64,000 nucleotides of DNA from Bacillus sp. V2I10. Its GTDB lineage: Bacteria > Bacillota > Bacilli > Bacillales > Bacillaceae. Location of the stretch: positions 3,744,001 through 3,808,000 of the forward strand of contig NZ_JAUSYV010000001.1 of NCBI RefSeq assembly GCF_030817055.1, in the 5' to 3' direction. Position 1 is the first letter of the stretch. Every line of letters begins with the position of its first letter. The position numbers and the translations under genes were made by a program. Below are positions 33,779 through 42,295 of this stretch, piece by piece. The notes under the pieces are model-generated. The model was not told the origin of the DNA. It was given only the letters and a program-made list of their open reading frames with translations, and searched no databases.

Positions 33779-35446
33779 ATGAAATTTGTTAAAAATGATC
33801 AAGTTGCGGTATTCGCACTTGGTGGACTCGGAGAAATCGGCAAGAACACGTACGGTGTCCAATTCCAGGATGAAATTATTATGATAGATGCCGGCATTAA
33901 ATTCCCTGAAGAGGAATTGCTTGGAATTGACTACGTGATTCCGGATTACACGTATTTAGTCAAAAATGAAGATAAGATTAAAGGTCTTTTCATTACACAT
34001 GGCCATGAAGACCATATCGGCGGGATTCCTTATCTATTGAAGCAAGTAAACGTGCCAATTTACGGAGGCAAGCTTGCACTCGGCTTAATCCGCAACAAAC
34101 TTGAAGAGCATGGTTTATTGCGTCAGGCTAAATTATATGAAATTAAAGAAGATGACATCATTAAATTCAGAAAGACGTCTGTTACCTTCTTCAGAACAAC
34201 ACACAGCATCCCGGATTCATACGGAATCGTTGTAAAGACACCGCCTGGAAATATCGTACATACTGGAGATTTCAAGTTTGATTTTACACCGGTCGGCGAA
34301 CCTGCAAACTTGACAAAAATGGCTGAAATCGGCAAAGAAGGCGTTTTATGTCTGCTTTCAGACAGCACTAACAGTGAAATTCCTCACTTTACGATGTCTG
34401 AGCGCCGTGTCGGCGAGAGCATTCAGGAGATCTTCCGCAAAGTTGATGGACGTGTCATCTTCGCAACTTTTGCATCAAACATTCACAGACTTCAGCAAGT
34501 CGTTGAAGCAGCTGTTCAGCATAATCGTAAAATTGCTGTATTTGGCCGCAGTATGGAATCAGCGATTGCAATCGGACAAGATCTTGGATACATTCAATGT
34601 CCAAAAGAAACATTTGTTGAACCACATGAAATTAACCGCCTGCCTGCTAATAAAGTGACTATTTTATGTACCGGAAGCCAGGGCGAACCTATGGCAGCAC
34701 TATCCCGTATTGCAAATGGCACACACCGTCAAATTCAGATCATTCCTGGAGATACGGTTGTATTTTCTTCTTCGCCGATCCCTGGAAACACAATCAGCGT
34801 AAGCAGAACAATCAACCAGCTTTACCGTGCAGGCGCAGAAGTCATTCATGGTTCTTTAAGCGATGTTCATACGTCTGGCCACGGCGGCCAGGAAGAGCAA
34901 AAGCTGATGCTTCGTCTAATGAAGCCTGAATACTTCATGCCAATTCATGGTGAGTACCGCATGCAGATTATGCATTCAAGACTTGCCAAGGACTGTGGTG
35001 TTGCTGAAGAAAACTGCTTTATCATGGATAATGGAGAAGTTCTTGCCCTCAGTGACCGCGAAGTATCTGTAGCAGGTAAAATTCCTTCTGGCTCTGTCTA
35101 TATTGACGGGAGCGGAATTGGCGATATCGGAAATATCGTACTTCGTGACCGCCGCATTCTTTCGGAAGAAGGATTAGTTATTGTCGTTGTCAGCATTAAT
35201 ATGAAGGAATTTAAAATTTCTGCCGGTCCTGACATCATCTCACGCGGATTCGTCTACATGAGAGAATCAGGTGATCTTATTAATGATGCTCAAGTGCTGA
35301 TTACTAAGCATTTAAATAAAGTGATGGAACGCCGCACAAGCCAGTGGTCTGAAATTAAAAATGAAATTACAGATACACTTGCACCATTCCTATACGAAAA
35401 AACAAAACGCCGCCCGATGATTTTACCTATCATCATGGAGGTTTAA
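33779..35446 (+). CDS. rnjA: Ribonuclease J1
   Basis: 555-residue metallo-beta-lactamase/beta-CASP ribonuclease with 5' exonuclease and endonuclease activity. The metal motif HGHEDH is at residues 74-79, the beta-CASP motif FATFASNIHRLQ and GRSMES follow, and HTSGHGGQEEQKLML with IHGEYRM complete the active site. The ATG at 33779 matches the known N-terminus MKFVKNDQ; the upstream ATG at 33770 does not. Partner of SR1P and GapA in B. subtilis. Confidence 0.97.
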   Translation: MKFVKNDQVAVFALGGLGEIGKNTYGVQFQDEIIMIDAGIKFPEEELLGIDYVIPDYTYLVKNEDKIKGLFITHGHEDHIGGIPYLLKQVNVPIYGGKLALGLIRNKLEEHGLLRQAKLYEIKEDDIIKFRKTSVTFFRTTHSIPDSYGIVVKTPPGNIVHTGDFKFDFTPVGEPANLTKMAEIGKEGVLCLLSDSTNSEIPHFTMSERRVGESIQEIFRKVDGRVIFATFASNIHRLQQVVEAAVQHNRKIAVFGRSMESAIAIGQDLGYIQCPKETFVEPHEINRLPANKVTILCTGSQGEPMAALSRIANGTHRQIQIIPGDTVVFSSSPIPGNTISVSRTINQLYRAGAEVIHGSLSDVHTSGHGGQEEQKLMLRLMKPEYFMPIHGEYRMQIMHSRLAKDCGVAEENCFIMDNGEVLALSDREVSVAGKIPSGSVYIDGSGIGDIGNIVLRDRRILSEEGLVIVVVSINMKEFKISAGPDIISRGFVYMRESGDLINDAQVLITKHLNKVMERRTSQWSEIKNEITDTLAPFLYEKTKRRPMILPIIMEV

Positions 35447-35451
35447 TCAGC

Positions 35452-35482
35452 AGAGCTGCCGGAAATCCGGCAGTTTTTTTGT
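35452..35482 (+). terminator. rnjA terminator
   Basis: Stem GCTGCCGG / CCGGCAG with loop AAAT and seven T residues. Confidence 0.9.
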
Positions 35483-35517
35483 ATTAGAAGATCTGTCTTC
35501 AAGTATTCTCCATCATA

Positions 35518-35567
35518 TTGAAGAATCAGAAAATATGCTGTATAATAAACTGCACTGACCGTTCAGT
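35518..35567 (+). promoter_or_regulatory. Promoter plus palindromic operator of the 49-residue gene
   Basis: -35 TTGAAG (35518-35523), 17-base spacer, -10 TATAAT (35541-35546). ACTGA-CCGT-TCAGT (35554-35567) overlaps the expected start of transcription and has the symmetry of a TetR-type operator. It does not match the acyl-CoA island operator. Confidence 0.6.
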
Positions 35568-35601
35568 CAAATTTTAAGCCGAAAGAAAGGTAGTGCCTAA
35601 C

Positions 35602-35751
35602 ATGAAAAAGCCGTCCTCTCTTGAAAAATTCGTACAGCGTCTAAAGGATAAAGGAGTTAAAGCAGATCTGATCAGCCCTGCCACAAAAAAAGTAGTGACT
35701 CTCCTTCAATTAGACGGTAAGCAATTGAAGCAATTTCCATTAGAACAATAA
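35602..35751 (+). CDS. Small hypothetical protein, 49 residues
   Basis: Lys- and Leu-rich soluble peptide starting MKKPSSLEKFVQRLKDKG and ending KQLKQFPLEQ. AAAGG lies about 11 bases upstream of the ATG. It has a clear promoter with an overlapping palindrome. No family recognised. Confidence 0.6.
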   Translation: MKKPSSLEKFVQRLKDKGVKADLISPATKKVVTLLQLDGKQLKQFPLEQ

Positions 35752-35796
35752 TATTTACTCGCACGAAGCTCCCTTACGATCATACATAAATTTAAA

Positions 35797-35828
35797 CAAC
35801 CGGCCTCACTGCGAGACCGGTTGTTCGT
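35797..35828 (-). terminator. Hairpin at the end of adeC
   Basis: Minus strand stem AACAACCGGTCTC / GAGGCCGGTTGTT, followed by TTTAAATTT. Suited to ending adeC and possibly the small gene on the other strand. Confidence 0.75.
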
Positions 35829-35830
35829 GG

Positions 35831-37558
35831 TTAATACTCTAAATGTATAAAAGAATTGACATCAAAGATTCCTTGACATGTTATTTTCAATTCCGGAATG
35901 ACAGGAAGTCCAAGAAAAGATAACGTTAAGAATGGATTAAAGGTGCCAGGCAGTCCTATCATTTCTAATGCTTCATGTATCGATTTTAGGCCGTGCAGCA
36001 CTTCTTCATACGGCTGATCAGATATTAAACCCGAGATTGAGAGCGGAAGCTGTGCGAGAATGTTTCCATCCTGTACAACAACTAAACCTCCTGCATTGGT
36101 TTTCAGCACTTTGACAGCAAGCTGCAAGTCTGAATCATTCGTACCGGCAGCAATGAGGTTATGTGAATCGTGCGAAATCGAAGTTGCGATTGCCCCTCTT
36201 TTCAGCTGAAAGCCTTTTACAATTCCTTTTCCGACTAATCCCGTATTCTTATGACGCTCAGCCAGGATTAGCTTTAAATGATCAAGCTCAGTGGAAGGAT
36301 GGAAAATACCATCGCTGACACTTGTTTGTTCGAATATTTTTCTTGTAACAAGCTGATTTGGAATGATTTCAATAATCGGTACCGGCTGATCTTTCGTTAC
36401 GGATAGTTCAAGATCTGAAAGCTGCAAATCATGCAGATGAACTGTATTTAATAATGCAGAAGGTGTTTTCACTGTTCTCAGATCATCCGTTTTTACAACA
36501 CCCTCATGTGCTGCTAATTTCCCAGCTTTATAAACTTGCTCAATCTGAAAATCGCTGAGACTGTTTAGAATCAGCAGGTCGGCTTCATACCCAGGCGCCA
36601 CAGCCCCTTTATTCTTAAGTTCATAGCATTCTGCTGCATTTAATGTAGCCATTTGTATAGCTATAATAGGATCAACCCCATGCTGCACAGCAAGTCTAAT
36701 ATTATGATCGATGCTGCCTTCTGCTGCTAAATCATCCAAATGCTTATCATCCGTGCAGAATAAAAAGCGTCTGGAATTACGTTCATTGACAGCTCCTATT
36801 ACATTCGGAAGATCTTTTGCCACGGAGCCCTGTCTGATTAACACATACATGCCCCGCTGCACTCTCTCCTTCGCCTCTGCCGCATTCGTCACCTCATGAT
36901 CTGTCATAATCCCCGCAGAGCGATAGACATTGATCATATCTGCAGGAAGGCCTGCCATATGGCCATCAATCAGGCGCGAGTGCCGCGAAGTCATTTCAAG
37001 TTTATTCAGCATGCTGTCAGAAGCTGTTTGAACAGCAACATAATCCATGACTTCTGCAAGCCCAATGACTCGTTCATGGTCGAAAAGGGGTTCTAAGTCA
37101 CAAGCTTCCAGCCTTGCTCCTGCATGTTCAAAGCTTGTTGCAGGCACACTGGACGGCAGCATGACAAATACATCAAGCAAAATGCCTTCTGAACTGTCCA
37201 GCATATATTGAATCCCTTTTACCCCGGAAACATTCGCAATTTCATGAGGATCTGCAATGACCGTTGTTACACCATGAGGAAGCACCACTTTGGCAAATTC
37301 ATGCGGCGGAACCATTGACGATTCAATATGAACATGACCATCAATTAATCCGGGACAAAGATACTTCCCGCTTACATCAATTTCCTCCTTGCCTTCATAA
37401 TCGCCTATACCTACAATTCTTCCATTTGTGACGGCTACGTCGCCGCTTATAATCTCCGAATTAAACACATCGACAATCTGAGCATTTTTAAAAACGATAT
37501 CGGCTTTTTTTCTTTTTGTACTTGCTTCTATTGATTGAATGAATTCTTCTTTTTTCAT
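35831..37558 (-). CDS. adeC: Adenine deaminase
   Basis: 575-residue amidohydrolase-family enzyme converting adenine to hypoxanthine and ammonia. The metal motif GLIDGHVHIESSMV is near residue 73, with ADPHEIANVSG downstream and DDKHLDDL near the expected metal Asp; the C-terminal half is the AdeC-specific domain. Syntenic with B. subtilis adeC. Its leader contains a purine riboswitch and a binding-site-masking hairpin. The GAGGGG binding site is 7 bases from the ATG. Confidence 0.95.
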   Translation of the reverse strand: MKKEEFIQSIEASTKRKKADIVFKNAQIVDVFNSEIISGDVAVTNGRIVGIGDYEGKEEIDVSGKYLCPGLIDGHVHIESSMVPPHEFAKVVLPHGVTTVIADPHEIANVSGVKGIQYMLDSSEGILLDVFVMLPSSVPATSFEHAGARLEACDLEPLFDHERVIGLAEVMDYVAVQTASDSMLNKLEMTSRHSRLIDGHMAGLPADMINVYRSAGIMTDHEVTNAAEAKERVQRGMYVLIRQGSVAKDLPNVIGAVNERNSRRFLFCTDDKHLDDLAAEGSIDHNIRLAVQHGVDPIIAIQMATLNAAECYELKNKGAVAPGYEADLLILNSLSDFQIEQVYKAGKLAAHEGVVKTDDLRTVKTPSALLNTVHLHDLQLSDLELSVTKDQPVPIIEIIPNQLVTRKIFEQTSVSDGIFHPSTELDHLKLILAERHKNTGLVGKGIVKGFQLKRGAIATSISHDSHNLIAAGTNDSDLQLAVKVLKTNAGGLVVVQDGNILAQLPLSISGLISDQPYEEVLHGLKSIHEALEMIGLPGTFNPFLTLSFLGLPVIPELKITCQGIFDVNSFIHLEY

Positions 37559-37620
37559 AAAAAAACCCCTCGCTGTTATGGAGGAGTGAGATAAATAAAG
37601 GCAATAGAATAATGCCTTTT
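37559..37620 (-). promoter_or_regulatory. adeC riboswitch expression platform
   Basis: Minus strand: a stem AAAGGCA / TGCCTTT, whose loop includes TTATTC, is followed by a second stem CTCCTC / GAGGGG and then seven T residues and the ATG. The 3' arm of the second stem is the ribosome binding site. GAATAA next to the aptamer can pair with TTATTC in the loop of the first stem, giving a mutually exclusive alternative. Confidence 0.6.
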
Positions 37621-37622
37621 TT

Positions 37623-37706
37623 ATTCATTCCCCGCAGTCAAACTTTTTACGGCAGTTCGGTAGAAACTTTTGGACCATATCTCCAATATTATACGAGTTC
37701 ATGAAT
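37623..37706 (-). ncRNA. Purine riboswitch aptamer, guanine-type discriminator
   Basis: Minus strand contains the conserved core blocks TATAAT, GATATGG, AGTTTCTACC, CCGTAAA and GACT in the right order. P2 is TTGGA / TCCAA, P3 is GAACT / AGTTT, and P1 is CTCGT / GCGGG extended by ATTCAT / ATGAAT. The junction reads GACT (37636-37639), with C at the position (74 in xpt numbering) that selects guanine; adenine riboswitches have T there. Confidence 0.9.
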
Positions 37707-37724
37707 ATAAGTATTTAGTAACAT

Positions 37725-37753
37725 ATAGTAATGGTAAATTGACCGGCAGTCAA
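37725..37753 (-). promoter_or_regulatory. Sigma-A promoter of adeC
   Basis: Minus strand: TTGACT (37748-37753), 17-base spacer, TACTAT (37725-37730); start near 37718, just upstream of the aptamer. Confidence 0.72.
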
Positions 37754-37774
37754 CGGTTTTTGTTTTCGTTTAAT

Positions 37775-37957
37775 AATTATTTATTCTGTGGTATGATACA
37801 CATAAAGTTGAATAACATAAAAATGACCGCAAGTGCAGCAACACTTACGGCCATGCATACATTCGGTCCCACGCTCGGGGTCGGCCATTTTTATCAATCA
37901 ATTAAAAAATAGACCTCACCCGCAATCGACAAAGCTGGGAGGTCTATTTTTTCTGGT
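37775..37957 (+). ncRNA. Candidate type I antitoxin RNA, convergent with the toxin
   Basis: Extended -10 promoter TGGTATGAT (37789-37797) with start near 37804. The transcript would hold a hairpin (37823-37854; ATGACCGCAAGTG pairing with CACTTACGGCCAT) and finish in the bidirectional terminator at 37911-37951. It is convergent to the toxin mRNA and complementary to its 3' end, as for bsrG/SR4 and txpA/RatA. A 40-codon frame inside has no ribosome binding site and is probably not translated. Confidence 0.6.
37911..37957. terminator. Bidirectional terminator shared by toxin and antitoxin RNA
   Basis: Stem ATAGACCTC / GAGGTCTAT with T runs on both strands. It overlaps the end of the toxin frame and gives the two RNAs complementary 3' ends. 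Confidence 0.8.
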
Positions 37958-38027
37958 CAAACGACAGAACTGCAATGATAAGCGTAGCAAATGAAATAGC
38001 AAATGTTAAGCTCTCATATACTGTCAC
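37944..38027 (-). CDS. Type I toxin, holin-like (TxpA/BsrG type) peptide
   Basis: 27 residues: MTVYESLTFAISFATLIIAV then LSFDQKK, one membrane helix followed by a basic tail, the pattern of the putative holin-like toxins of Bacillus. The start is GTG at 38027, with an unusually strong AAGGGGGTGAT binding site, as in that family. Overproduction of such peptides disturbs the membrane or cell wall. Promoter with a LexA box at 38116-38147; antitoxin RNA on the other strand. Confidence 0.82.
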   Translation of the reverse strand: MTVYESLTFAISFATLIIAVLSFDQKK

Positions 38028-38115
38028 CCGGGCATCACCCCCTTTCCTTGCTTCACAAAGAAAAGAGACAGGGGCTAGCCGACCACCCATATGTTCACGA
38101 ATGTATACATCTTCC

Positions 38116-38147
38116 ATTATACCACAATTCATAAAGAACAAACGTTC
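38116..38147 (-). promoter_or_regulatory. Toxin promoter with overlapping LexA (SOS) box
   Basis: Extended -10 TGGTATAAT (-10 hexamer 38116-38121). GAACGTTTGTTC on the minus strand (38136-38147) is a perfect match to the Bacillus LexA form GAACN4GTTC and covers the -35 region. Repression by LexA and induction after DNA damage are expected from position. Confidence 0.72.
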
Positions 38148-38163
38148 TACTGCAAAAAATAAA

Positions 38164-38189
38164 AAAAGACACCTTCAAGTGTCTTTTCC
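38164..38189 (-). terminator. ktrC terminator
   Basis: Stem AAAAGACAC / GTGTCTTTT with loop TTGAAGG-type sequence and T run on the minus strand. Confidence 0.8.
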
Positions 38190-38192
38190 CGA

Positions 38193-38855
38193 TTAAGCTT
38201 CTAAAACCCTTTTTTCAAATCTGTCGATATCTGTATCTGCACCAATAACAATTAAAATATCATCTTTTTGAATCACTTCATCTGCCTGTGGAGTAACAAA
38301 TATTTCTTTGCCTCTTTTTATGGCAACTATGTTAATTCCGTATTTAGCGCGAATATCAAGATCGATTAATGTATTTCCTGACAGTTTATTATTTACGACA
38401 ATCTCTACAATACTGTGTTCGTCGGAAAGTTCAAGGTAATCAAGAACGTTATTGGAGATCAGATTATGAGCAATTCTTCTGCCCATATCTCTCTCTGGAT
38501 GAACGATTTGATCAGCTCCAATTTTCCTTAAAATTTTCTCATGATAATCGTTTTGCGCTTTTACAGTAATAAATTTAACGCCTAGCTCTTTCAGCATCAG
38601 TGTTGTTAAAATACTTGACTGAATATTATCGCCAATTGCCACGATGACGTGATCGAAGTTGCGGATGCCCAGGCTTTTTAAAACAGCTTCGTCAGTTGAA
38701 TCTCCGACAACAGCATGGGAAGCAATATTGGCATACTCATTCACTTTATCTTCATCCATATCGATGGCCATTACTTCCATGCCCTCTTCGCTCAGCTCAC
38801 GGCAAATACTGCCTCCAAAACGCCCAAGTCCAATAACTGCAAAATCCTTTTTCAT
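38193..38855 (-). CDS. ktrC: Potassium uptake regulatory subunit KtrC (RCK domain)
   Basis: 220 residues. RCK_N domain with NAD/ATP-binding GLGRFGG at residues 9-15 and AIDMDEDKVNEY, then an RCK_C domain that in B. subtilis KtrA and KtrC binds cyclic di-AMP. It gates KtrD/KtrB-type K+ channels at the membrane. Syntenic with B. subtilis ktrC between adeC and rnjA. AGGAACG binding site precedes the ATG. Confidence 0.93.
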   Translation of the reverse strand: MKKDFAVIGLGRFGGSICRELSEEGMEVMAIDMDEDKVNEYANIASHAVVGDSTDEAVLKSLGIRNFDHVIVAIGDNIQSSILTTLMLKELGVKFITVKAQNDYHEKILRKIGADQIVHPERDMGRRIAHNLISNNVLDYLELSDEHSIVEIVVNNKLSGNTLIDLDIRAKYGINIVAIKRGKEIFVTPQADEVIQKDDILIVIGADTDIDRFEKRVLEA

Positions 38856-38931
38856 ATGTACGTTCCTCCAGCCATCATACTATAAACAAATTTTAACATA
38901 ACTTTATCCCTTATTAAAACAAATTGAAGCT

Positions 38932-39945
38932 TTACTTTCTGCCCTTTACATATTCTGCATCAAATAAAAACAGGCGCAAAAGCAATATCAATGAGGGAAT
39001 CAAAAGCAGCAGCCCTGCTATAAAAACAATGACAAGTGTGATCCCCATCGTTTCATTGGTATATCCCGAATAAATAGTAACAAACGGATCAAGAATGTAA
39101 GGCAAATGTGATGCCCCGTAGCCAAAGAAGGCAAAGAAAAATTGCAGCATCACCATAATAAAGGCCGTTCCAAGATTCTTTCTTTTATAGATTAACCAAA
39201 CGGATATCATAAAAAACAAGAGTGAGGATCCGAACATCCACCAAAGATCCAGCGCTTGATTAAAATGCCTGGGATTATGCTGCTGCAGGGAAAGAAAGAC
39301 AAGAAAGCTTGCAAGGATTGTAGGCGGCGCCCAAAAAAGCGCAAACTTTCTAAGCAGCGATAAAGCTTTGCTGTCTGACGCACGATCTGCATAGTAGGTT
39401 AAAAAAGAAGCACTGATAAACAAAACGGATACAATGGCAAGGAATACCACACTCCACGAATAGAAGCTTGTAAATAACTCATTAGCAAGAAATACGACAG
39501 TGCCATTTCGTTCTTCCAAAAAGCCCCCTTCTGATATTGAAAGAGCCGTAGACAGGGATGCAGGAATTAAAAGTCCTGTGGCTCCATATAAAAACGTATA
39601 AAAAAGACTGTCCTTAGCCCCGTAATTCCCAAATGCGTAAAAGGAACCGCGGATCGCGATTAAAACCAGCGCTATGCTGCCTGGAACCAGCAGTGCTGTG
39701 CCATAATAATACGCTGTTTGCGGAAAAAAACCGACGATCCCCACAAAAAAGAAGACGAAGAAGACATTTGTCACTTCCCACACCGGCGACAAATAGCGGC
39801 TGATTAAGTTATTTACGATATCATCCCGCTTTGTCAGCTGGGCGTAAAAAGCAAAGAAACCAGCTCCAAAGTCTATTGAAGCAACAATTAAATAGCCGTA
39901 AAGAAAAACCCACAGAACCGTCATGCCAACGATTGGAATATCCAT
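38932..39945 (-). CDS. Cytochrome bd-type quinol oxidase subunit II (YthB/CydB-like)
   Basis: 337-residue membrane protein with about eight to nine helices; the first helix contains LYGYLIVASIDFGAGFFAFY, where the DFG-containing segment is conserved in CydB. Pairs with the subunit I gene 15 bases upstream. Resembles the YthAB / cyanide-insensitive bd group of Bacillus more than E. coli CydAB, by length and sequence feel. Confidence 0.87.
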   Translation of the reverse strand: MDIPIVGMTVLWVFLYGYLIVASIDFGAGFFAFYAQLTKRDDIVNNLISRYLSPVWEVTNVFFVFFFVGIVGFFPQTAYYYGTALLVPGSIALVLIAIRGSFYAFGNYGAKDSLFYTFLYGATGLLIPASLSTALSISEGGFLEERNGTVVFLANELFTSFYSWSVVFLAIVSVLFISASFLTYYADRASDSKALSLLRKFALFWAPPTILASFLVFLSLQQHNPRHFNQALDLWWMFGSSLLFFMISVWLIYKRKNLGTAFIMVMLQFFFAFFGYGASHLPYILDPFVTIYSGYTNETMGITLVIVFIAGLLLLIPSLILLLRLFLFDAEYVKGRK

Positions 39946-39960
39946 TTAGACTTCTCCCTC

Positions 39961-41289
39961 CTATTTAAAACGGTACTCAAGCTCAGCTTCTGCCGGATTT
40001 TCTTTAAACATGCGTTTTAACACAATGATGCACAGTGTTCCAAGCAAGGTGTACAGCCCAAAAAACAGAACAAACATTAACCCTACATGATCAGATGTCG
40101 TTGCTCCTTCAGCAACCTTCATAAAACCTCTGAGAATCCATGGCTGACGTCCAACCTCGGCAAAAATCCAGCCTGCTTCGATTGCAATCATGGAAAGAGG
40201 TCCGGCAGCTACAATCGGCCATAAAAGCAGCGATTGGAAACCATTCAGCCTTTTTATTTTTCCAAATAGAATAAACAGCATAGACAATCCCAGACCGAAC
40301 ATCCCAATCGTGACCATTACGTCAAACATATAGTGAATCCAGAGAGGGGGTCTTAAGTCTTCTTCTATTTCATTTAACCCTGTTACTTCTGCATTAAAAT
40401 CACTGAATGATAAGAAACTGAGCATTTTTGGAACCCTGATCTCATTGATGATTTCACCCTTTTCATTCAGTGTTCCGTATAAAATTAAATCAGCTCCGGC
40501 TTCTGTTTCAAAATGCCACTCCCCTGCTGCAAGCTTTTCAGGCTGATGCTCGGCCAAAAATTTTGCAGAGAGATCACCAGCGAGGGCCGTACCAAGCGAA
40601 AAGACAAGAGCCGAGACCATTGTCACCTGCAAGGCTTTACGGTGATAGTCTGTTCTTCTTCCTTTAAGGATCATAAAAGCAGTTATAGCAGCGAGCACAA
40701 AGGCTGAAGTCATATAGGAAGACATCAGCACATGAAAGACTTTTGAAGGTGCTGCAGGATTAAACATTGCAGCAATCGGATCGATGCCTGTAATCGTTCT
40801 GCCATTCAGCGTAAAGCCCTGAGGAGTATTCATGAAAGCATTAACTGTGGTGATAAACACGGCAGACATCGACGATCCTATAATAATCGGAATGGAAATA
40901 AGCCAGTGGTAAATTGGTTTTTTAAACCTGTCCCATGTGTAAAGATAGATGCCCAAAAAGATGGCCTCAAAGAAAAAAGCGAATGTTTCCATAAAAAGCG
41001 GCAAGGCAATAACCTGACCGGCAATTTCCATGAAACTCGGCCATAATAAAGATAACTGCAATCCAATACATGTTCCAGTAACGACGCCTACTGCCACTGT
41101 AACAACAAAGCCCCTCGTCCAGCGTCTTGCCAGCAGGATATAGTGCGGATCGTTTTTCCTGATTCCCATCCATTCTGCAATAGATATTAAAACAGGAACT
41201 CCGACTCCAATTGTTGCAAAAATAATGTGGAAGGCTAGTGTCAATGTCGTAAGCATCCGGCTAAGTATGACGCTATCAAGTTCAGCCAA
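39961..41289 (-). CDS. Cytochrome bd-type quinol oxidase subunit I (YthA/CydA-like)
   Basis: 442 residues. The heme-ligand His in RMLTTLTLAFHIIFATIG near residue 20, KVFHVLMSSYMTSAFVLA with a second heme His near residue 186, MFGLGLSMLF with a methionine ligand, and GWIFAEVGRQPW near 380 are CydA hallmarks. The Q loop is short, which suits the firmicute S-type. Transfers electrons from quinol to oxygen. The pair interrupts the ktrC-ykqA order of B. subtilis. Confidence 0.9.
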   Translation of the reverse strand: MAELDSVILSRMLTTLTLAFHIIFATIGVGVPVLISIAEWMGIRKNDPHYILLARRWTRGFVVTVAVGVVTGTCIGLQLSLLWPSFMEIAGQVIALPLFMETFAFFFEAIFLGIYLYTWDRFKKPIYHWLISIPIIIGSSMSAVFITTVNAFMNTPQGFTLNGRTITGIDPIAAMFNPAAPSKVFHVLMSSYMTSAFVLAAITAFMILKGRRTDYHRKALQVTMVSALVFSLGTALAGDLSAKFLAEHQPEKLAAGEWHFETEAGADLILYGTLNEKGEIINEIRVPKMLSFLSFSDFNAEVTGLNEIEEDLRPPLWIHYMFDVMVTIGMFGLGLSMLFILFGKIKRLNGFQSLLLWPIVAAGPLSMIAIEAGWIFAEVGRQPWILRGFMKVAEGATTSDHVGLMFVLFFGLYTLLGTLCIIVLKRMFKENPAEAELEYRFK

Positions 41290-41419
41290 AGGGCCACATC
41301 TCCTTTTAATGTTCTAATGATCTTATATCACAGATTCCCAAAAGCAAAACATAAAAGATTGTGATGTGCTGAACATGTTTTGCAATCATGATCAGCAAAG
41401 AAGATATCTCCTATGCCTA

Positions 41420-42280
41420 TCATGATTTATATTCAGGAAGAGCCGCCATATATGCCCGGATTTTTTCAACATACTCCTCTCCAAGTCTGCCTTTTGCACC
41501 TCTTAATATTTCTGTTGAGTAATGTCCAGGCGGGCGGAACTCCTCTTTTTTCTGAATCACTGTAAAGGTAAGGCACTGCTCATAGACCACTCCTCCCGTT
41601 TCCACCCTGATGAAGGCTGGACGGTACAATTTAGAGTCAACACCTTCACGCATGTAAAGATAGTCCACTGCTTCCTCAGGTACACGGTATAAAATGCCCT
41701 CAGCCCCTCCGCCATCTTCAACGATGTCAGCGCGGCCCCCATCTTCCATCGTAACTGTGAATTTAACAGAATACTTTTCTGCTTTTCCGCCGCCGACTAC
41801 ATCAGCAAAATGATGATCAACAGCCGCTTTTTGAAATCGTTCAGTATCCATGCACGAGCCATAAGCAAAATAAAACGTTTCAGCTGGCGGATTCAAGATA
41901 AACTGATATTCTTTCCAGTCGCCGCTCTTTATTTTTTTCATTGTATCAGCCTGTTCCGGCTTTATTACATAACAAAAAGCATCATATTCCATTGTATCTG
42001 TATAGACACGAATTGGCACAAATTCAAACAGGTTGTCATCTGCTTCAGGTCCATTGTGCCCTTCTAGTTCATGAACTTCAGGAAGCAGTTCCTCATCAAT
42101 TTCATAGAGTTCTCCGTAAACGGTTTCCTGTTCCACAGTCATCGCAGGATAGCCGTCATTCGAATCATACAGCGATCCATTTGTCCGCGCCTGTTCGGCA
42201 ATACACGTTCCATTCTTTAAAAAATGATGATTTTTCTCCATATAGCGCAGTGTTCCATAAACAAATAAATGACAGTTCAT
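41420..42280 (-). CDS. ykqA: YkqA-like gamma-glutamylcyclotransferase family protein
   Basis: 286 residues with two cyclotransferase-like halves: VYGTLRYMEKNHHFLKNG near the N-terminus (the YGTLR substrate loop) and YFAYGSCMDTERFQ near residue 140. Such proteins cleave gamma-glutamyl peptides or act as butirosin-type cyclotransferases. The gene is next to kinC as in B. subtilis. Precise substrate unknown. Confidence 0.88.
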   Translation of the reverse strand: MNCHLFVYGTLRYMEKNHHFLKNGTCIAEQARTNGSLYDSNDGYPAMTVEQETVYGELYEIDEELLPEVHELEGHNGPEADDNLFEFVPIRVYTDTMEYDAFCYVIKPEQADTMKKIKSGDWKEYQFILNPPAETFYFAYGSCMDTERFQKAAVDHHFADVVGGGKAEKYSVKFTVTMEDGGRADIVEDGGGAEGILYRVPEEAVDYLYMREGVDSKLYRPAFIRVETGGVVYEQCLTFTVIQKKEEFRPPGHYSTEILRGAKGRLGEEYVEKIRAYMAALPEYKS

Positions 42281-42295
42281 CTTACCATTCTCCTC

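Noticed and set aside
37670..37912. An 80-codon frame and a nested 40-codon frame inside the antitoxin RNA
   Set aside because: No binding site; the sequence is better explained by riboswitch, promoter and RNA hairpins.
41290..41419. Possible Rex or Fnr operator upstream of the bd oxidase genes
   Set aside because: TTGTGATGTGCTGAACA lacks the symmetry of either consensus.
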